Shown: one piece after another, positions 34,953 to 47,346 of the stretch
Layout of the letters: each line of letters starts with the position of its first letter
How positions within the stretch are numbered: position 1 is the first letter of the stretch
Assembly: GCF_024220585.1 (NCBI RefSeq)
Contig: NZ_JAMXKF010000003.1
Span: forward strand, 372,001 to 436,000
Direction: 5' to 3'
DNA length: 64,000 bases
Source of the DNA: Dyadobacter diqingensis
GTDB lineage: Bacteria; Bacteroidota; Bacteroidia; Cytophagales; Spirosomataceae
The notes under the pieces: model-generated
What the model saw: only the letters and a program-made list of their open reading frames with translations
Database searches by the model: none
What the model was told of the DNA's origin: nothing
Program-made: the position numbers and the translations under genes

Positions 34953-35855
34953 ATGAAAGCACTCCGCCACGCAATCATTTTACTTTTTGCAGTAACATCG
35001 CTCCATGCACAGAATGACCTGCTTGGAGAACTGAATAAACTGGATAGCAATACAACCATGCCGGTACAGGCAACTTTTAAATCTACCCGGATCATCAACG
35101 GGCATTCCGTAGAAACGGTTAAGAAAAATCATATGGATTTTCGTATCTCTCACCGGTTTGGTCGCTTGAATTCGGGATCTTATCAATTGTACGGATTGGA
35201 TCAGGCTACACTGAGACTGGGTTTTGAATATGGTATTTCTGACGATCTGATGATTGGTGTCGGAAGAAGCACCGAACAAAAAGCATTTGATTTTTTCGGA
35301 AAATACCGGCTGATCAAACAAACTACCGGTGCACGACAGATCCCTTTATCGGTAACACTCTTTGGAAGTGCCGCGATCCGCACGCTGCGTCCGGTTTCAG
35401 AGGATGAAGCCACCCGCAGTTTTAAAAACAAGCTGACTTATGTATACCAGGCGCTTATCGCCCGTAAGTTCAGCGAGCGACTTTCACTGCAAATAACGCC
35501 AACCTATCTATATCGAAACCTGCCTGAACTAGCCGGAGATAAGCGTGGGCTTTTCTCCGTTGGTTTGGGTGGGCGCCTGAAGCTGAGCAAAAGGGTTTCT
35601 GTGAATGCTGAATATTTCTGGGCGGCACATGATAAAGATGCCAACCTGCCTTATCATGACTCCATGGCGTTTGGTGTCGATATTGATACCGGCGGGCACG
35701 TATTTCAGCTGCATTTTACCAATTCCCTCGGTATGATTGAGAAACAGTTTATCGGAGAAACGACGGGAAGCTGGGGTAAAGGTGATGTGCATTACGGCTT
35801 CAATATCTCACGGACTTTCAGTTTTGACAAGAAAAGCAAGAGAGCTCAATACTAA
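34953..35855 (+). CDS. DUF5777 outer-membrane barrel-like protein
   Basis: 300 residues from the ATG at 34953. A TTG three codons upstream is a less likely start. The signal is MKALRHAIILLFAVTSLHAQ. The mature protein has the DUF5777 text RISHRFGRLNSGSYQLYGLD, then LRLGFEYGISDDLMIGVGRS and repeated alternating strands through LTYVYQALIARKFSERLSLQI to the C-terminus, ending in FSFDKKSK. That is an outer-membrane beta-barrel profile. Family members usually sit next to YceI, Rieske or cytochrome genes. Here it lies between a Rieske and a YceI gene, which suggests that the three act together, perhaps in lipid/redox handling at the envelope. No substrate is known. Confidence 0.85.
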   Translation: MKALRHAIILLFAVTSLHAQNDLLGELNKLDSNTTMPVQATFKSTRIINGHSVETVKKNHMDFRISHRFGRLNSGSYQLYGLDQATLRLGFEYGISDDLMIGVGRSTEQKAFDFFGKYRLIKQTTGARQIPLSVTLFGSAAIRTLRPVSEDEATRSFKNKLTYVYQALIARKFSERLSLQITPTYLYRNLPELAGDKRGLFSVGLGGRLKLSKRVSVNAEYFWAAHDKDANLPYHDSMAFGVDIDTGGHVFQLHFTNSLGMIEKQFIGETTGSWGKGDVHYGFNISRTFSFDKKSKRAQY

Positions 35856-35867
35856 ACATACAGATTT

Positions 35868-36434
35868 ATGAGACATCATATAGTCCTGAGCGTAATCCTG
35901 CTGATTACGCTTGCAGGAGTATCCGGGACGGTTTTTGCCCAGGGAGGCATGTTTGCAACGGCAGGTGGAAACACCCGGTTTTCTTCCGAAACGCCGATGG
36001 AAAACATCTACGCGGAGAACAAAAAGACGCAGGTGTTACTGAACACAGGCACGGCTGAAATCGCGATCAGAATGAATATGCGTGACTTCGTTTTTCCAAA
36101 TAAACTGATGCAGGAACATTTCAATGAAAATTATATCGAGTCGGATAAATATTCGACGGCGACTTTCAGCGGAAAACTGGATCAGCGTATCGATTTTACC
36201 AAAGACGGAACCTATGATGCTTCCGCGACCGGGAGTTTTACAGTACACGGTGTCAGTAAAAACCGGACGATTAAAGGGAAACTGAAAGTGGAAGGGGGAA
36301 AAATGGTCATCAGCTCTGATTTCGAAGTGACGCTGGTTGACCATAAAATTGATGTACCCCAGATCGTATTTGTGAAAATCGCGCAGTCGATCAAGGTAAA
36401 AGTAGAGTACATCCTCTCGCCATATAAAAAATAG
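35868..36434 (+). CDS. YceI family periplasmic protein
   Basis: At 188 residues this has a signal peptide (SVILLITLAGVSGTVFAQ) and a YceI-like lipocalin-type beta-barrel. Family features are the FPNKLMQEHFNENYIESDKYSTATFSG block (read by its EHFNENY and ESDKY cores), the TGSFTVHGVSKNRTIKG strand pair and a terminal SIKVKVEYIL. YceI proteins bind isoprenoid or other lipophilic ligands in the periplasm. It is the last gene of the Rieske-DUF5777-YceI unit. A perfect hairpin overlaps its stop codon, and the gene converges on the GH2 gene. Confidence 0.9.
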   Translation: MRHHIVLSVILLITLAGVSGTVFAQGGMFATAGGNTRFSSETPMENIYAENKKTQVLLNTGTAEIAIRMNMRDFVFPNKLMQEHFNENYIESDKYSTATFSGKLDQRIDFTKDGTYDASATGSFTVHGVSKNRTIKGKLKVEGGKMVISSDFEVTLVDHKIDVPQIVFVKIAQSIKVKVEYILSPYKK

Positions 36435-36446
36435 GAGAGGATGTAC
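36407..36446. terminator. Hairpin spanning the yceI stop codon
   Basis: GTACATCCTCTC (36407-36418) pairs perfectly with GAGAGGATGTAC (36435-36446). The 16-base loop contains the yceI stop codon. There is no T-run, so it may stabilise the mRNA end or separate the convergent genes. Confidence 0.5.
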
Positions 36447-36452
36447 GTGAGG

Positions 36453-39950
<3,498 letters not shown>

Positions 39951-40055
39951 TTAAAAGTAGGTTTAAACAAAAAGAAACTGTTGTTAAAAACGCCCTTAAT
40001 TGCCGTTTTATTTCGATAATGCTTTTATTTGTTCTCTTAATATAAAATTCTGATT

Positions 40056-40829
40056 ATGCTTTTAGCCGTCGATGTTGGTAACACGGATACTGTTTTTGGT
40101 CTTTATGAATCAGACGCCTGGACCCATGTCTGGCGGGTGCGTTCTTTGGCCCAGGAAAGTGAATCTCATTATGCATCCAAGTTAATGCTTCATTTTCTGG
40201 AAGCAGGCATATCGTTTGGTGATGTTAAAACCGTGGTATTGAGCAGTGTGGTGCCATCGCTAACCCCGACCATTCAGAAAATGCTCCGGTCGCTTTTCAG
40301 TGTTGATACCATTACCGTCGGACCGAATACCGTGCCCGGGTTAACGATTGCGATCGATCATCCACATGAACTTGGCGCTGACCTGATTGCCAATGCCGTG
40401 GCTGTGATGACCCGCTATAAGCAAAATTGTGTGGTGGTTGATTTTGGCACTGCCCTTACTTTTACGACCGTTTCCAACAAAGGGGAAATCCTGGGCGTGG
40501 CAATTCTGCCGGGGCTGGTGACGGCTGTTAAGGCATTGTTTGCCAATACGGCTCAGCTTCCGGAGGTACCTTTGAAGCTTCCCGCTTCTGCGATTGGCAA
40601 AAACACGGTTCAGTCGATTCAGGCCGGAATACTGCTCGGGTATGAAGGGTTGGTGAAATCGTTAATTCACCGGATCCGGCTCGAAATGGGCGGCGATTGT
40701 ATAGCCGTCGCCACAGGTGGATTATCATCCATCATTGATACGCTGCGTGATGAGTTTGTTGAAATAGACAGAAAACTGACTCTCGACGGTCTAAGGATTA
40801 TCGGTGAAAAAATTAACGCGGCCCGATGA
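40056..40829 (+). CDS. coaX: Type III pantothenate kinase
   Basis: At 257 residues this is a complete CoaX. It has the N-terminal phosphate-binding LLAVDVGNTDTVFGLYE, VLSSVVPSLTP, the GADLIANAVA block, and DFGTALTFTTVSNKGEILG. The later VATGGLSS segment is also typical. It phosphorylates pantothenate in the first step of coenzyme A synthesis; type III enzymes need a monovalent cation and are not feedback-inhibited by CoA. The stop is 4 bp from the end of the convergent gamma-glutamylcyclotransferase-like gene. Confidence 0.95.
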   Translation: MLLAVDVGNTDTVFGLYESDAWTHVWRVRSLAQESESHYASKLMLHFLEAGISFGDVKTVVLSSVVPSLTPTIQKMLRSLFSVDTITVGPNTVPGLTIAIDHPHELGADLIANAVAVMTRYKQNCVVVDFGTALTFTTVSNKGEILGVAILPGLVTAVKALFANTAQLPEVPLKLPASAIGKNTVQSIQAGILLGYEGLVKSLIHRIRLEMGGDCIAVATGGLSSIIDTLRDEFVEIDRKLTLDGLRIIGEKINAAR

Positions 40830-40833
40830 ATAA

Positions 40834-41238
40834 TCACCGGCAGGTTCTGAAATCGCCGGTTTCTATTTTTTCTAAATCGGTTGTATCCTGATTGTAAAGA
40901 TAAACCCAGCACGGCAGAACCGATCCGTCCTGCATTTGGATCGGTATGATCTTTCGGAGATATAAACTTTTCTCCTCGTCTTCAAAAACATCCTCATAGT
41001 CATCAAGTTCCGGCAGCAGCAGCGCTTTGATTGTCAGTTGGTAAACTTCTCCGAAAACGCTGCTTTCACTTTTTTCGTCGTAAACCGCTCCCGGATACCA
41101 GCTTATTTTATACAGCAAGCCGGGGAATGATCCTTTGCCTTCGAACGTTGATGATGTGTGCAGCCGCTGTGCAAAAGGATTTTCGAACCCTTGCATCAAA
41201 GTACCGTAAGTAAACAGAAAATCGGGGTTCGGATGCAT
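40834..41238 (-). CDS. Gamma-glutamylcyclotransferase-like (GGCT/AIG2) protein
   Basis: At 134 residues it has the GGCT fold signature FLFTYGTLMQGFENPFA near the N-terminus (YGTL motif). The block GSFPGLLYKISWYPGAVYDE, with the downstream LPELDDYEDVFEDEEKSLYLRK holding the catalytic-type Glu region, is also typical. Homologues cyclise gamma-glutamyl amines or are of unknown specificity. It lies between coaX and the divergent gene at 41391. The region upstream, 41258-41338, is rich in dyads. Confidence 0.85.
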   Translation of the reverse strand: MHPNPDFLFTYGTLMQGFENPFAQRLHTSSTFEGKGSFPGLLYKISWYPGAVYDEKSESSVFGEVYQLTIKALLLPELDDYEDVFEDEEKSLYLRKIIPIQMQDGSVLPCWVYLYNQDTTDLEKIETGDFRTCR

Positions 41239-41257
41239 GGAAATAAATTGGATTTAA

Positions 41258-41338
41258 AACTATCTTATAATAGTAATATTATATAGAATTTTTCGGTTCT
41301 AATATATAATCGGTCATTCTTAATAACTATTAAGAATG
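41258..41338. promoter_or_regulatory. Stacked inverted repeats in the divergent promoter region
   Basis: Three dyads lie in series. ACTAT (41259-41263) pairs with ATAGT (41270-41274). ATTATATAGAA (41278-41288) pairs imperfectly with TTCTAATATATAAT (41297-41310). CATTCTTAATA (41315-41325) pairs perfectly with TATTAAGAATG (41328-41338) around an AC centre. TAtaTTTA at 41349-41356 is one mismatch from the Bacteroidota -7 consensus, and the last dyad lies just upstream of it, as an operator would. Confidence 0.5.
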
Positions 41339-41390
41339 GGATTTTTCTTATATTTACGAGTAAGAGCTCTTCATCTAACCCAGAATTGAT

Positions 41391-42851
41391 ATGTACGAAA
41401 AGAATCTCGGTACCAAACAAAAGGCGTTACGGATCAATCTTGACCGCCGGATTTATGGCTCATTTGCTGAAATCGGTGCAGGGCAGGAAACGGCTGCCTT
41501 CTTTTTCAAATCGGGTGGAGCGTCGGGTACAATTGCCAAGACGATGTCTGCCTATGATATGACCTTCAGTGATGCGATTTACGGAACGGAAGAAGGAGGG
41601 CGTTATGTCGTGGAGTCAAGGCTGATGAAGATGCTGAACCGGGAATACAATCTGGTAGAAAAACGTCTTCAGGAAAAGAGAGGTGAGGAGAGCCAGTTTT
41701 TTGCGTTTGCCAATACGGTGGTGGCGTTAAACTTTCAAAAGACAAATGAATCGCATGGCTGGATCGGTCTTCAGTTTCAGCTGACGCCGCTAGGGCCTAC
41801 GAATTATGTGGTGATTCACGTGCGGATGCGTGATGACGAAAATTTGTTGCAACAACAGGCGCTGGGCATTATCGGGGTAAACCTGATGTACGGTTGTTTT
41901 TTTTACCATAAATCGCCGGAAATACTTTTGTTGTCCTTAATGGACGACCTCACCCCGGACAGGATTGAAATCGATATGGTGCGTTTCAGCGGCCCCGATT
42001 TTGTGAAAGTGGACAATCGGCTCATGAGCCTTCGTCTGGTGAAAAACGGGTTTACTGATGCAGCCTTGTTTGGTTCTGATGGCGGCGTTTTACAACCTTC
42101 TGAGGCGTTATACAAAAAACATATTCTGATGATGCGGGGCCGTTTGCGCCCGATCACGAATGTACATATCGATTTGATCAGCAACGGACAAAAGCAATTT
42201 CTCGCAGAACCGGATGTGGATGAATCCAAAGTGGTTCTGGTATCGGAGCTGACACTTCACAATTTGAAAGGTTCTGATAAGGATATCGATGAAAAGGATT
42301 TCCTTGACCGGGTGGATATTTTGTGTTCGCTCGGGCATATGGTAATGATTTCCAATCACCATGAGTATTTCCGCCTGGTCGCGTATCTGTCGAGGCTTTC
42401 GAAACTTAAGGCGGGTCTGTTGCTGGGGAGTCCGAGTTTGCAGGATATTTTCGAAGAAAAACACTACGAATTCCTTCCCGGGGGGATTCTTGAATCATTT
42501 GCCACCCTGTTTAGCCGCAAGGTGAAGCTGTTTATTTACCCGACTTTACAGCCTGATGGTTCGGTGTATAGCTGTGAAAATTTTGTTGTGCCGGATCATC
42601 TGCGGCCGTTATTCCAGTATCTGATTATCAATAACAAAATTGAAGATATCCGGAATTACAACAAAGAACATATGCACATTACGACAGACAGTGTGCTTGA
42701 AAAAATCAAACGGGGAGAACCCGGATGGGAAAAACTGGTGCCGGAAAACGTCGCGGTTATCATCAAGGAAAAATCACTTTTTGGTTTACCAAACGAAGAG
42801 AATTATACGAATACGGTGAAATCCATTCATCAGGCTGTGGGTAACTTATAA
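41391..42851 (+). CDS. Conserved protein of unknown function, about 486 residues
   Basis: I recognise the sequence type but not a function. The N-terminus reads NLDRRIYGSFAEIGAGQETAAFFF, followed by GGASGTIAKTMSAYDMTFSD. Relatives with this conserved N-terminus occur in several phyla, and I have seen them given misleading names, so I assign none. There is no signal peptide or membrane segment, so it should be cytoplasmic. It is rich in alternating alpha/beta text (MVMISNHHEYFRLVAYL, KLFIYPTLQPDGSVYS), without Walker, CxxC or metal-binding patterns. It is monocistronic: a terminator follows and a palindrome-rich region precedes it. Confidence 0.7.
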   Translation: MYEKNLGTKQKALRINLDRRIYGSFAEIGAGQETAAFFFKSGGASGTIAKTMSAYDMTFSDAIYGTEEGGRYVVESRLMKMLNREYNLVEKRLQEKRGEESQFFAFANTVVALNFQKTNESHGWIGLQFQLTPLGPTNYVVIHVRMRDDENLLQQQALGIIGVNLMYGCFFYHKSPEILLLSLMDDLTPDRIEIDMVRFSGPDFVKVDNRLMSLRLVKNGFTDAALFGSDGGVLQPSEALYKKHILMMRGRLRPITNVHIDLISNGQKQFLAEPDVDESKVVLVSELTLHNLKGSDKDIDEKDFLDRVDILCSLGHMVMISNHHEYFRLVAYLSRLSKLKAGLLLGSPSLQDIFEEKHYEFLPGGILESFATLFSRKVKLFIYPTLQPDGSVYSCENFVVPDHLRPLFQYLIINNKIEDIRNYNKEHMHITTDSVLEKIKRGEPGWEKLVPENVAVIIKEKSLFGLPNEENYTNTVKSIHQAVGNL

Positions 42852-42893
42852 TTTAAACAGCCTTAATACTGGCGTGTCTTCATCACGTCATCG

Positions 42894-42938
42894 CAAACCC
42901 ATTTTACGAGGAAAAATTTTCCTGTAAGATGGGTTTTG
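42894..42938 (+). terminator. Terminator after the unknown 486-residue gene
   Basis: CAAACCCAT and ATGGGTTTTG form the outer stem, and the inner GAGGAAAA/TTTTCCT arm extends it. It starts 43 bp past the stop and ends in TTTTG. Confidence 0.65.
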
Positions 42939-43183
42939 TCATGTTAACGGTTACAGCATTTCGCGTTTCATTTTAATTATAAAAAACTTCGTTTCATTTT
43001 CATCATAGAGCTCGCCGGGTAAAATTGTCTGGGTTGGTACTTAAGTAAAAAATAATTGTACTTTAAGATACTTGTGATTCGGGGTAGGTTTGAAATAACT
43101 CGTCTAAATTATTAGCTGTCAGAAGGGTATAATTATTTGTCCGTTGACTTGTCTAAACTTTAAACTTCCTAAATCAGCGACTC
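42939..43183. other. Non-coding interval upstream of the Tat oxidoreductase gene
   Basis: Together with the terminator this is a 332-bp stretch without a gene. I see no repeat, RNA or convincing promoter motif in it. It is AT-rich, as expected for a promoter region. Confidence 0.4.
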
Positions 43184-44494
43184 ATGAAGAACAAAAACGA
43201 AGTTTCGCGCCGTGACTTTATCAAAAATACAGCCGGTGCGGCAGTAGCATTTTCCATTCCTTCCATTATTCCAGCCAGCGCTTTTGGTGCTAACGATCGT
43301 GTTCGCGTGGCCGTTATCGGTGTAAATGGCCGCGGGCAGGACCATATCAAAGGTTATTCGAGACTTGCCAATGTAGAATTGGCCACTTTATGTGATCCGG
43401 ATGATGTGATTTTACAAACACGGGCGAAAGAGTTTTCCGAAAAGAATAATGGTAAAAAAGTGAAGACGGAAAATGATCTTCGTAAAGTTTATGAGGACAA
43501 ATCCATTGATGCGGTCAGTATTGCAACCCCAAATCACTGGCATTCGCTGGCAGCAATATGGGCTTGTCAGGCTGGCAAAGATGTGTATGTGGAAAAGCCA
43601 GGATCGCATAATCTGCATGAGGGGCGCAAGATGGTTGAGGCGGCGCATAAATACAAACGTGTTGTTCAGCATGGGGTACAGCTAAGAAGTTCGGAGGCGT
43701 TGCAGGAAGCCGTGAAACATATGCGCGATGGTTTGATTGGAAACGTGTATATGGCACGCGGACTGGTATACAAATGGAGACCGGATATTGGTAATAAAGG
43801 CACAGAACCGGTTCCGGCAGGATTAAATTATGATCTGTGGACAGGGCCGGCAGAAATGAAACCGTTCTCGAAAAACTACGTGCATTACAACTGGCACTGG
43901 CATTGGAACTACGGAAACGGCGACGTGGGGAATCAGGGAATTCATGAAACCGACATGTGTATGTGGGGGCTGGGTGTAGATTCTTTCCCTGAAAAGATAA
44001 CTTCTTCAGGTGGCAAGTTTCTATGGGACGACGCAAAGGAAACACCGGAGGTATTAAGCTCTTCGTTTATTTATCCGAAGGAAAAGAAGATCATTGAATT
44101 TGAAGTTCGTCCATGGATGACCAACGATGAAGGTGGTGTTGGCATTGGCAATATATTTTATGGCAGCGAGGGATATCTGGTTGTCAAGGGATATGATTTT
44201 TATGAAACATTCCTGGGGAAAGATAAAAAGCCGGGACCGACACGGAAGGCCGGGGGAGACCATTATAAAAACTTCATCGATGCCGTAGTAGCCCGCGATC
44301 CAAAAATGGTCAACGGCCCGGTGGAAACGGCTCATTTATCATCGGGATTGGCGCATTTGGGGAACATCGCATACCGGACCGGGCGTGCCTTGACGTTTGA
44401 TCCTAAAACAGAAAAGTTTGTGGGTGATGATGATGCGAATACGTACCTGACAAGAAAGTACAGAGCGCCATATACCGTCCCGGAAATTGTATAG
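43184..44494 (+). CDS. Tat-exported Gfo/Idh/MocA family oxidoreductase
   Basis: 436 residues. The twin-arginine signal is VSRRDFIKNTAGAAVAFSIP (SRRDFIK motif), cleaved near ASAFGA. The Rossmann domain starts VRVAVIGVNGRGQDH. The family motif CQAGKDVYVEKPGSHN contains the EKP triad with the conserved Lys. The C-terminal alpha/beta domain includes WHWHWNYGNGDVGNQGIHETDM with several histidines. Such proteins use tightly bound NAD(P) and act on sugars or inositols; in Bacteroidota many are periplasmic. The substrate is unknown. It is followed by a perfect-palindrome terminator. Confidence 0.92.
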   Translation: MKNKNEVSRRDFIKNTAGAAVAFSIPSIIPASAFGANDRVRVAVIGVNGRGQDHIKGYSRLANVELATLCDPDDVILQTRAKEFSEKNNGKKVKTENDLRKVYEDKSIDAVSIATPNHWHSLAAIWACQAGKDVYVEKPGSHNLHEGRKMVEAAHKYKRVVQHGVQLRSSEALQEAVKHMRDGLIGNVYMARGLVYKWRPDIGNKGTEPVPAGLNYDLWTGPAEMKPFSKNYVHYNWHWHWNYGNGDVGNQGIHETDMCMWGLGVDSFPEKITSSGGKFLWDDAKETPEVLSSSFIYPKEKKIIEFEVRPWMTNDEGGVGIGNIFYGSEGYLVVKGYDFYETFLGKDKKPGPTRKAGGDHYKNFIDAVVARDPKMVNGPVETAHLSSGLAHLGNIAYRTGRALTFDPKTEKFVGDDDANTYLTRKYRAPYTVPEIV

Positions 44495-44522
44495 AAGATT
44501 ATTTTGAGTGTGCTTATAAGAG

Positions 44523-44552
44523 AATAGCCCGGAAAAATTTTTCCGGGCTATT
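44523..44552 (+). terminator. Perfect 30-bp palindromic terminator
   Basis: AATAGCCCGGAAAAA is followed directly by its exact complement TTTTTCCGGGCTATT, 28 bp past the oxidoreductase stop. The central A/T bases would form the loop. Confidence 0.8.
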
Positions 44553-44599
44553 TTAATACAGCTCATGTTGTTTTGCTGCGTTTAATATTGATAATCATA

Positions 44600-45271
44600 T
44601 TATTTCTTTTGGAACGAATAAAAATATTCCTGAATAGCAAGCGTGTCATTTTTTTGGATTGAACTTATATAGGATTCATTAAACTCATTGAACATGGTTC
44701 CTGATGAGGATGATTTAGTCAATATATCGGGCGATGAAGTATCACCCCAATTCCATTGAACAAACCAGCTAACCCTATTGTATTCAAATACTGATAGTTT
44801 TAATGCGGAATAATCTCCATAACCAACCAGCATGTTGTAAGCGCTAAATTTACCATCCCAAACAGGCTCAATTTCGCTTTGATATCTTCCCATTTTATAG
44901 TTTGATTCCAAGTTAGCTGCTGTTATAATTCGTCTATTTGTCGATTTAAAAATAAGCTGATTTTCTTTTTTTACAACGGTTAGTGAATTGAATGAATTTG
45001 GTATTTCAGCGGAATCTGCAGAGAAGAAGGTTAGCGTTTCGCCGGAGGTAAATGATGTGTCTTTTTTGGTAAAACCTTTTGTGGTTTTAACGAATTTATC
45101 AATCACCGACTGATCTGTTATTTCCCCTTTATTTGTAAATAAACGGATTTTAGACTTTTTTGTAATGCCGTTTAAATAAAGTGTAGATGGGAACTGAGGG
45201 GCTGGATCGATTTTCGTTTTTTTACAAGCAAAAAAAAGTATGGCAAGGATACAGATGCAGCAGTGTTTCAT
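44600..45271 (-). CDS. Hypothetical lipoprotein
   Basis: 223 residues. A short signal with lipobox LFFACKK (Cys16) marks an outer-membrane lipoprotein; the KK after the Cys is unusual. The rest is a beta-rich, polar protein without motifs that I recognise (YLNGITKKSKIRLFTNKGE, and SVFEYNRVSWFVQWNWGD near the end). Its base composition is clearly more AT-rich than the neighbours, which fits recent acquisition or relaxed constraint. It stands alone between the Tat oxidoreductase and accC, bounded by two terminators. Confidence 0.7.
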   Translation of the reverse strand: MKHCCICILAILFFACKKTKIDPAPQFPSTLYLNGITKKSKIRLFTNKGEITDQSVIDKFVKTTKGFTKKDTSFTSGETLTFFSADSAEIPNSFNSLTVVKKENQLIFKSTNRRIITAANLESNYKMGRYQSEIEPVWDGKFSAYNMLVGYGDYSALKLSVFEYNRVSWFVQWNWGDTSSPDILTKSSSSGTMFNEFNESYISSIQKNDTLAIQEYFYSFQKK

Positions 45272-45343
45272 TGAAAATACTTGAGGGTGAAGTAGATGTT
45301 AGGTACATCAAAGTTACTTAATTTTATTTCACCTTCAAACGCA

Positions 45344-45380
45344 GAAAAGGTGTCCGGTTATCAAAACCAAACACCTTTTC
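45344..45380 (-). terminator. Terminator after accC
   Basis: GAAAAGGTGT (45344-45353) pairs perfectly with ACACCTTTTC (45371-45380), with the inner GGTT/AACC extending the stem. It ends the fatty-acid cluster on the minus strand. Confidence 0.7.
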
Positions 45381-45401
45381 AAATAATAATATAAGTATAA
45401 A

Positions 45402-45440
45402 CTCAGCGTTACTCCGCGTAAACCTCCCGAAGCTCTGCGT
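45402..45440. repeat. Degenerate CTCNGCGT intergenic repeat
   Basis: Three units, CTCAGCGT (45402-45409), CTCCGCGT (45412-45419) and CTCTGCGT (45433-45440), lie between the accC terminator and the accC stop codon. I recall similar CTCTGCGT runs between genes in other Bacteroidota; their role is unknown. Confidence 0.4.
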
Positions 45441-45451
45441 TTAAACGAAAA

Positions 45452-46795
45452 TTAAAGCGAAGAAAAATCAAACGACTCCAGATATTTCGTTGTGAAGTTT
45501 CCGGATTTGAATCCAGGATCGTCCATCAATTTAATATGGAATGGAATGGTGGTTTTGATACCTTCAATGACGAATTCCTGCAACGCACGTTTCATTCTGG
45601 TCAGGACTTCCTCGCGCGACTGGCCGCTCACGATCAGTTTAGCAATCATCGAGTCATAGTTTGGCGGAATGGTATAACCGCTGTAAACATGGCTGTCGAT
45701 ACGGATACCGTGGCCGCCAGGGAAATGCAGGTTCGTGATTTTTCCAGGAGACGGACGGAAACCATTTGCAGGATCTTCCGCATTGATACGGCATTCCATC
45801 GCAAACAATTTAGGCGTATAATTAATGCCCAAAATCGGCTCACCAGCTGCCACTTTGATTTGCTCCTTAATTAAATCAAAATCGGTAACTTCTTCCGTAA
45901 TCGGGTGTTCTACCTGAATACGCGTATTCATTTCCATGAAGAAGAATTCACCGTGTTTGTCAACAAGGAATTCAATCGTTCCTGCTCCTTCATATCCGAT
46001 AGCCTGCGCACCTTTAATGGCAGCAGCACCCATTTTCTCACGAAGTTCAGGCGTGATAATGGGGGAAGGTGTTTCTTCCACCAATTTCTGGTGACGGCGC
46101 TGAATAGAGCAATCACGTTCAGATAAGTGACAAACTTTGCCATACTGATCACCAATGATCTGGATTTCGATGTGGCGAGGTTCTTCAACAAATTTTTCAA
46201 GGTATAAACCGTCATTTCCAAAAGCCGCAGCAGATTCTGTACGGGCATCATTCCATGCCTTTTCAAAATCTTCCGGTTTGTTGATGATACGCATACCGCG
46301 TCCACCACCACCGGCAGTTGCTTTCACAATCACAGGATATCCGATGCCTATCGCAAGTTTTTTTCCTTGTTCAACGGATTCTAACAAACCTTCTGAACCC
46401 GGAACAACAGGAACGCCTGCTTTAATCATGGTCGCCTTAGCCGTAGCTTTATCGCCCATTCCGTTGATCTGAGCCGCAGTTGCTCCAATAAATTTGATAC
46501 CGTAATCAGCACAAATCTGAGAGAACTCAGCGTTTTCAGATAAGAAACCGTACCCCGGATGTATGGCATCTGCACCGGTAACCTCGGCAGCAGAAATAAT
46601 ATTTTGAATACTCAGGTAAGACTGACGGCTTGGAGGAGGTCCAATACAAACTGCTTCGTCAGCAAAACGTACGTGAAGGCTGTCACGGTCGGCAGTTGAA
46701 TAAACTGCAACAGTTTTTATGCCCATTTCACGACAGGTTCTGATCACACGTAATGCGATTTCACCTCGGTTGGCAATGAGAATCTTTTTAAACAT
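45452..46795 (-). CDS. accC: Acetyl-CoA carboxylase, biotin carboxylase subunit
   Basis: 447 residues, full length. It has the N-terminal [31 protein letters not shown], the glycine-rich ATP loop [27 protein letters not shown], the catalytic [16 protein letters not shown] and [13 protein letters not shown] segments, and the C-terminal [15 protein letters not shown]. It carboxylates the biotin on AccB, using bicarbonate and ATP, in the first step of fatty-acid synthesis. It lies 37 bp downstream of accB on the minus strand and closes the rpmF-plsX-fabH-efp-accB-accC cluster. Confidence 0.97.
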   Translation of the reverse strand: MFKKILIANRGEIALRVIRTCREMGIKTVAVYSTADRDSLHVRFADEAVCIGPPPSRQSYLSIQNIISAAEVTGADAIHPGYGFLSENAEFSQICADYGIKFIGATAAQINGMGDKATAKATMIKAGVPVVPGSEGLLESVEQGKKLAIGIGYPVIVKATAGGGGRGMRIINKPEDFEKAWNDARTESAAAFGNDGLYLEKFVEEPRHIEIQIIGDQYGKVCHLSERDCSIQRRHQKLVEETPSPIITPELREKMGAAAIKGAQAIGYEGAGTIEFLVDKHGEFFFMEMNTRIQVEHPITEEVTDFDLIKEQIKVAAGEPILGINYTPKLFAMECRINAEDPANGFRPSPGKITNLHFPGGHGIRIDSHVYSGYTIPPNYDSMIAKLIVSGQSREEVLTRMKRALQEFVIEGIKTTIPFHIKLMDDPGFKSGNFTTKYLESFDFSSL

Positions 46796-46832
46796 GAAAT
46801 TTAATTAAGTGTTTTAAGACCGGTCATCACCG

Positions 46833-47312
46833 TTATATAGGTTCAACAAGAAACAAAGGCTGGTCGAATTCTACCGGGGTAGCGTTTTCTACCAAAACTT
46901 TAACAATTCTTCCTGAAATTTCAGATTCAATTTCGTTGAACAATTTCATTGCTTCAATCACACAAACTACCTTTCCTGGTACGATTTCGTCTCCAACACT
47001 TGCAAATGCAGGTGTTTCAGGGCTTGATGCGCGGTAGAAAGTACCGATCATTGGGGACTTAATTGTAATCAAATTTGCCGATGCAGCTGGTTCTGCCGGT
47101 GCCGAAGGCGTTGCAGGAGCCTGAGCAGCAGGAGCCGAAGGTGTTGTATATACAGGAGCCGAAGCAGAAACCTGTGCCGGAGCAACAGTTACTACCGGAG
47201 CAGCGCCATATCTTTTTACCTTAATCTTTAAATCCGTTGTTTCAATGTTTACTTCATCAAGGCCGGACTGGGCGATGAAGTCAATCAGTTTTTGAATTTC
47301 TTTAGTTTCCAT
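46833..47312 (-). CDS. accB: Biotin carboxyl carrier protein of acetyl-CoA carboxylase
   Basis: 159 residues. A helical N-terminus (IQKLIDFIAQSGLDEVNI) is followed by an Ala/Pro/Ser-rich flexible linker (~residues 38-80) and the biotinyl domain. The biotin-carrying Lys is K123 in VIEAMKLFNEIE. The TFYRASSPETPAF segment (the thumb region) is also typical. It shuttles the carboxyl group between AccC and the carboxyltransferase, whose genes are not in this window. It is 34 bp from efp and 37 bp from accC. Confidence 0.96.
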   Translation of the reverse strand: METKEIQKLIDFIAQSGLDEVNIETTDLKIKVKRYGAAPVVTVAPAQVSASAPVYTTPSAPAAQAPATPSAPAEPAASANLITIKSPMIGTFYRASSPETPAFASVGDEIVPGKVVCVIEAMKLFNEIESEISGRIVKVLVENATPVEFDQPLFLVEPI

Positions 47313-47346
47313 TTAGTCAAGTTTATACAGTTGCAGGAATAGTAAC

